64,000 bases of DNA, from positions 62,001-126,000 of the forward strand of contig JAJDTM010000003.1 in NCBI GenBank assembly GCA_022827185.1, written 5' to 3'. This DNA is from Candidatus Poribacteria bacterium. Lineage in GTDB: Bacteria > Poribacteria > WGA-4E > WGA-3G. The position numbers and the translations under genes are program-made. Shown piece by piece: positions 61,568 through 64,000 of the stretch. Below the pieces are notes generated by a model. It saw only the letters and a program-made list of their open reading frames with translations, ran no database searches and was not told the origin of the DNA. Each line of letters begins with the position of its first letter. Position 1 is the stretch's first letter.

Positions 61568-62383
61568 ATGGAACCTGCCGTTTTAGTTCGTATCAATAAC
61601 GCCGATGAAAAGGAGACAACTCGACTCCTCGATGCTATTGAAGCAAAACGAGGGCAGGTAGAGGAACTCACAGTAACGGTTGAAAAACTTAAGTCAGAAG
61701 TTGACACATTTCAGCACCGCTACAATGCGCATATCAGCCGTTACTATCTTGAGCTTGATAAAGTCGAACTTGAAACGAAGGAATATCGTCTCCGACTCCA
61801 ATTGCGTCGCGAAAATGTGAGTGAGGACGAGATAGAAGCGCGTGTGGCATCCTGTTTTAGAACAAGTCGCGCACGTATCGATGCATACGAGGCGGTAGAT
61901 GATCCACAACCAACATCCGAAGACGACACACTCCCTGTTCCTCAGGCAAAACATCTGCAAAATCTCTACCGAAAACTCGCCAAACGGTATCACCCAGACA
62001 AAACTATAGATGCCAAAGAACAACACAGACGAGAGCAGCTGATGCCGCTTATTAACCGGGCATATCACGAACAGGACATTCAGACGCTGGAGCGGTTAAG
62101 CCTTGGGGAAACAGAGCCAGACGTTTCTGAAAAAACGGCTGCCGAGAAACGGGCAGCATTACAAACAGAACTCCGAAATCTTAACCGTGCAGCAAGTGAA
62201 CTGCGCTTAGAGATAAACCGACTCAAAACAGGACGCACCTATCAACTGAAGCAACAGGTAGAAAACGCTAAGAACGCCGGGACAGATCTCCTCTCTGGAC
62301 TCGCAAAAGATTTGGAGCGGAAAGTTAAAGCGAGTCAAGCGCATTTGGCGCGTCTGATCAATATGTGGCGCCGCGCCGAATGA
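61568..62383 (+). CDS. J-domain protein with coiled coils on both sides
   Basis: 271 aa. A central J domain has LQNLYRKLAKRYHPDKTIDAKEQH (HPD at 142-144) and MPLINRAYHEQDIQTLERL. It is flanked by long coiled coils (about 15-80 and 190-260, many Leu/Glu/Lys heptads). J domains stimulate the ATPase of DnaK-type chaperones; the unusual central position suggests a tethering role for a particular client (inference). No DnaK is near. It has no signal peptide. Downstream of infA by 119 nt. Confidence 0.82.
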   Translation: MEPAVLVRINNADEKETTRLLDAIEAKRGQVEELTVTVEKLKSEVDTFQHRYNAHISRYYLELDKVELETKEYRLRLQLRRENVSEDEIEARVASCFRTSRARIDAYEAVDDPQPTSEDDTLPVPQAKHLQNLYRKLAKRYHPDKTIDAKEQHRREQLMPLINRAYHEQDIQTLERLSLGETEPDVSEKTAAEKRAALQTELRNLNRAASELRLEINRLKTGRTYQLKQQVENAKNAGTDLLSGLAKDLERKVKASQAHLARLINMWRRAE

Positions 62384-62430
62384 CGGCGGAACGTCTAAAA
62401 TTATAGACGCGTTCTCGGAAGGAATCAATC

Positions 62431-63165
62431 ATGCAACTGAAAGATAAAGTCGCTATCATCACTGGTGGGGGACGTGGTATTGGTAAAGCGATCTCTATTG
62501 CTTACGCTGCTGAAGGTGCGAGCGTCGTCATCGCTGCACGAAGTGCCGCACAACTTGAGGAAGTCAATAAAGAGATCACAACGCAAGGCGGTGAAGCCCT
62601 TGCCGTGCCAACGGACCTGCGAATCCGTGAAGAAGTAGAGACCCTCGTTCAGAAGACTGTAGATCAATTCGGACGGATAGATATACTTGTGAATAATGCT
62701 GGTATCAATCCGAGAGGTCTGTTTTTAGATTCTACTGATGAAGAATGGGAGCAAGGCTGGCAGATTAATGTGATGGGTGTTGTGTACTGCTGTCGTGCTG
62801 CGCTGCCAGTCATGCAGCAACAGGGCAGTGGTAATATCATCAACGTTGGCTCCGGTATGGGACAGGTTGGACGCTCGAACCTCAGCGTTTACTGTGCCTC
62901 CAAAGCGGCACTGCATGGATTAACGCAGTCGATTGCCGAAGAGGTATGGGAAAATGGTATCATCGCGAACGTCCTTATTCCGGGTCCTGTGAAAACGGAG
63001 TTGTCAAAGCCCGCTTGGGAAAGCTCAGGAACTTTCAGGGCACAAAGCGATCCGTGGAAGGAACCGGAGCAGGTTGTTGCATCGGCACTTTTCCTCGCCA
63101 CGCAATCGCCAGCTACCGGCATGACTGGTCAGATTCTCAGCATCATGCGCCGAAATAGCCCGTAA
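62431..63165 (+). CDS. SDR-family oxidoreductase
   Basis: 244 aa. KVAIITGGGRGIGKAISIAYAAEGASVVIAARS (TGxxxGIG), NNAGINPRGLFLDS, INVGSGMGQVGRSNLSVYCASKAALHGL (Ser...YxxxK), IPGPVKTELSKPAW. A classical short-chain dehydrogenase using NADP by the Ala-Arg after strand 2. AAGGAAT precedes ATG 62431. Ends 14 nt before the convergent oxidoreductase gene's stop. Confidence 0.93.
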   Translation: MQLKDKVAIITGGGRGIGKAISIAYAAEGASVVIAARSAAQLEEVNKEITTQGGEALAVPTDLRIREEVETLVQKTVDQFGRIDILVNNAGINPRGLFLDSTDEEWEQGWQINVMGVVYCCRAALPVMQQQGSGNIINVGSGMGQVGRSNLSVYCASKAALHGLTQSIAEEVWENGIIANVLIPGPVKTELSKPAWESSGTFRAQSDPWKEPEQVVASALFLATQSPATGMTGQILSIMRRNSP

Positions 63166-63179
63166 GATACGTGATATTT

Positions 63180-64000
63180 TCAGAGCGGAAATGTGATACG
63201 TCGTCCCTCTTGTGCGGAACGATATGCCCCCAAAATCATCTCTACTGAAACCCGTCCATCTTTTACTGTGACATCGGGTTCCGTATCGTTCTTGAGGCAG
63301 TCGATAAAGGGACGCGGCACACCAGCGATCCGTTCGCCGTGACCGTCTGGAATCGGGATACCCAAATCCTTCCATGCGGGTTCATCTGTTGTATACAATT
63401 TGAGCGCGACAGCATCTGCCGAACGCGGGATATTACACGAAGGAGCGTCGCCGTAGTTTTGTATCACCACGCCTTGATCGCCGTAAATCTCAGTTGTGTT
63501 TTCACCAGCGAGCGTCACGGATGTATTGAGTAGAATCGCCATCTCGCCACCCGCGAATCTATAGACTGCTAATCCCGTGTCATCAGGTGCAACATCCGTT
63601 AAAATGTTATCAATTTCAGCGATAACACTCGTCGGTTTACCGAGCATCCAGTGGATAAAATCGGTTGCATGCGAGGCATCGTCCATGAACATCCCCATGT
63701 TCTTCTCTGGATCAATATGCCAACGACTGGGTCCCGTCACAAAAGCCTCACTAAACAACGCATTGATACAGTGTCGGCGCCGCAGCACGCCGATTTTCCC
63801 CAATACACCGCTGTCAATGAGTTCTTTCATGGCGATGTTCGCTGGGTCGCGTCGCATCTGGTACCCCATCATAAACTTAACACCGGTCTTCTCTATGACC
63901 GCCGCAATCCGATCACAATCCGCCAGTGTGAGTGCCATCGGTTTTTGACAAAGGATGTGTTTCCCCTCCGATGCCGCTGCCTCTACCATCTCCGCGTGCC
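63180..64000 (-). CDS. Gfo/Idh/MocA-family oxidoreductase, 5' end missing
   Basis: Frame open to the window end (HAEMVEAAASEGKHILCQKPMALTLADCD); the CQKP motif matches the EKP with its catalytic Lys, and the Rossmann nucleotide-binding part lies outside the window. The second domain begins MMGYQMRRDPANIAMKEL and includes MDDASHATDFIHWMLGKP with the catalytic-type His. Third member of the family in the window; oxidises a sugar or cyclitol at the expense of NAD(P) (inference). Confidence 0.88.
   Translation of the reverse strand, partial: HAEMVEAAASEGKHILCQKPMALTLADCDRIAAVIEKTGVKFMMGYQMRRDPANIAMKELIDSGVLGKIGVLRRRHCINALFSEAFVTGPSRWHIDPEKNMGMFMDDASHATDFIHWMLGKPTSVIAEIDNILTDVAPDDTGLAVYRFAGGEMAILLNTSVTLAGENTTEIYGDQGVVIQNYGDAPSCNIPRSADAVALKLYTTDEPAWKDLGIPIPDGHGERIAGVPRPFIDCLKNDTEPDVTVKDGRVSVEMILGAYRSAQEGRRITFPL

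Overview
The window looks like a chromosomal segment of an uncultured, carbohydrate-oriented Gram-negative-type bacterium; Candidatus Poribacteria or a close relative is my best guess (inference). The grounds are three Gfo/Idh/MocA oxidoreductases, two SDRs, a TIM-barrel sugar isomerase, a GH88-type hydrolase and secreted LamG-like proteins scattered among housekeeping genes, many toxin-antitoxin remnants and several families of short palindromic repeats. Outer-membrane biology is implied by RND pumps, an heptose-adenylyltransferase (RfaE2) and DsbD. GC content is moderate by eye. No rRNA, CRISPR array, prophage or origin was seen.

Layout. 1-6271: end of a PQQ beta-propeller gene, then a small biosynthesis-like locus (chorismate lyase, divergently transcribed from a HemW-like radical SAM enzyme, a PaaK-type CoA ligase, two small proteins and a flavin-dependent-halogenase-like enzyme). 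6272-15093: a 0.4-kb IS605-type element without an ORF, a TAXI-TRAP binding protein, a PreP-like M16 protease, then an IsrB (HNH-less IscB) OMEGA element inserted between the ribosome-binding site and start codon of the first of two tandem dnaN genes. 15126-25625: a MITE, tRNA-Phe and tRNA-Thr, a basic repeat protein, TPR protein, DsbD, a PorX-like receiver/PglZ protein, GlcE/GlcD, and two small secreted proteins that share a C-terminal tail. 25735-32311: two tandem RND permeases. 32381-45023: sugar metabolism, a two-gene ATPase/nuclease cassette, a degenerate EF-Tu paralogue, HisA, an incomplete sugar ABC transporter, FmdB, a CDF metal exporter and a ferritin-like protein. 45238-50312: a defence/toxin island (broken DUF433/DUF5615 pairs, a PIN pair, a large nuclease-methyltransferase, HicAB). 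50400-64000: SDR, CoaE, modABC, isomerase, PLP enzyme, DUF1015, esterase, CinA, an N-terminally extended IF-1, a J-domain coiled-coil protein, SDR and a partial oxidoreductase.

The strongest unusual signal is the pair of IS605-type insertions at 6379-6776 and 11331-12593. Both sit exactly between a GGAGAA ribosome-binding site and an ATGA start codon, both have a host promoter about 20-25 nt upstream of their left end, and both left ends fold into the same kind of structured RNA. Host promoters would therefore make an omega RNA whose 5' guide is the leader of the interrupted gene. Other candidates for new biology are the halogenase-like/chorismate lyase locus, the pseudo-GTPase EF-Tu paralogue, the diverged tandem sliding clamps and the ATPase/nuclease cassette. 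All functions are read from sequence patterns only; no search was run.
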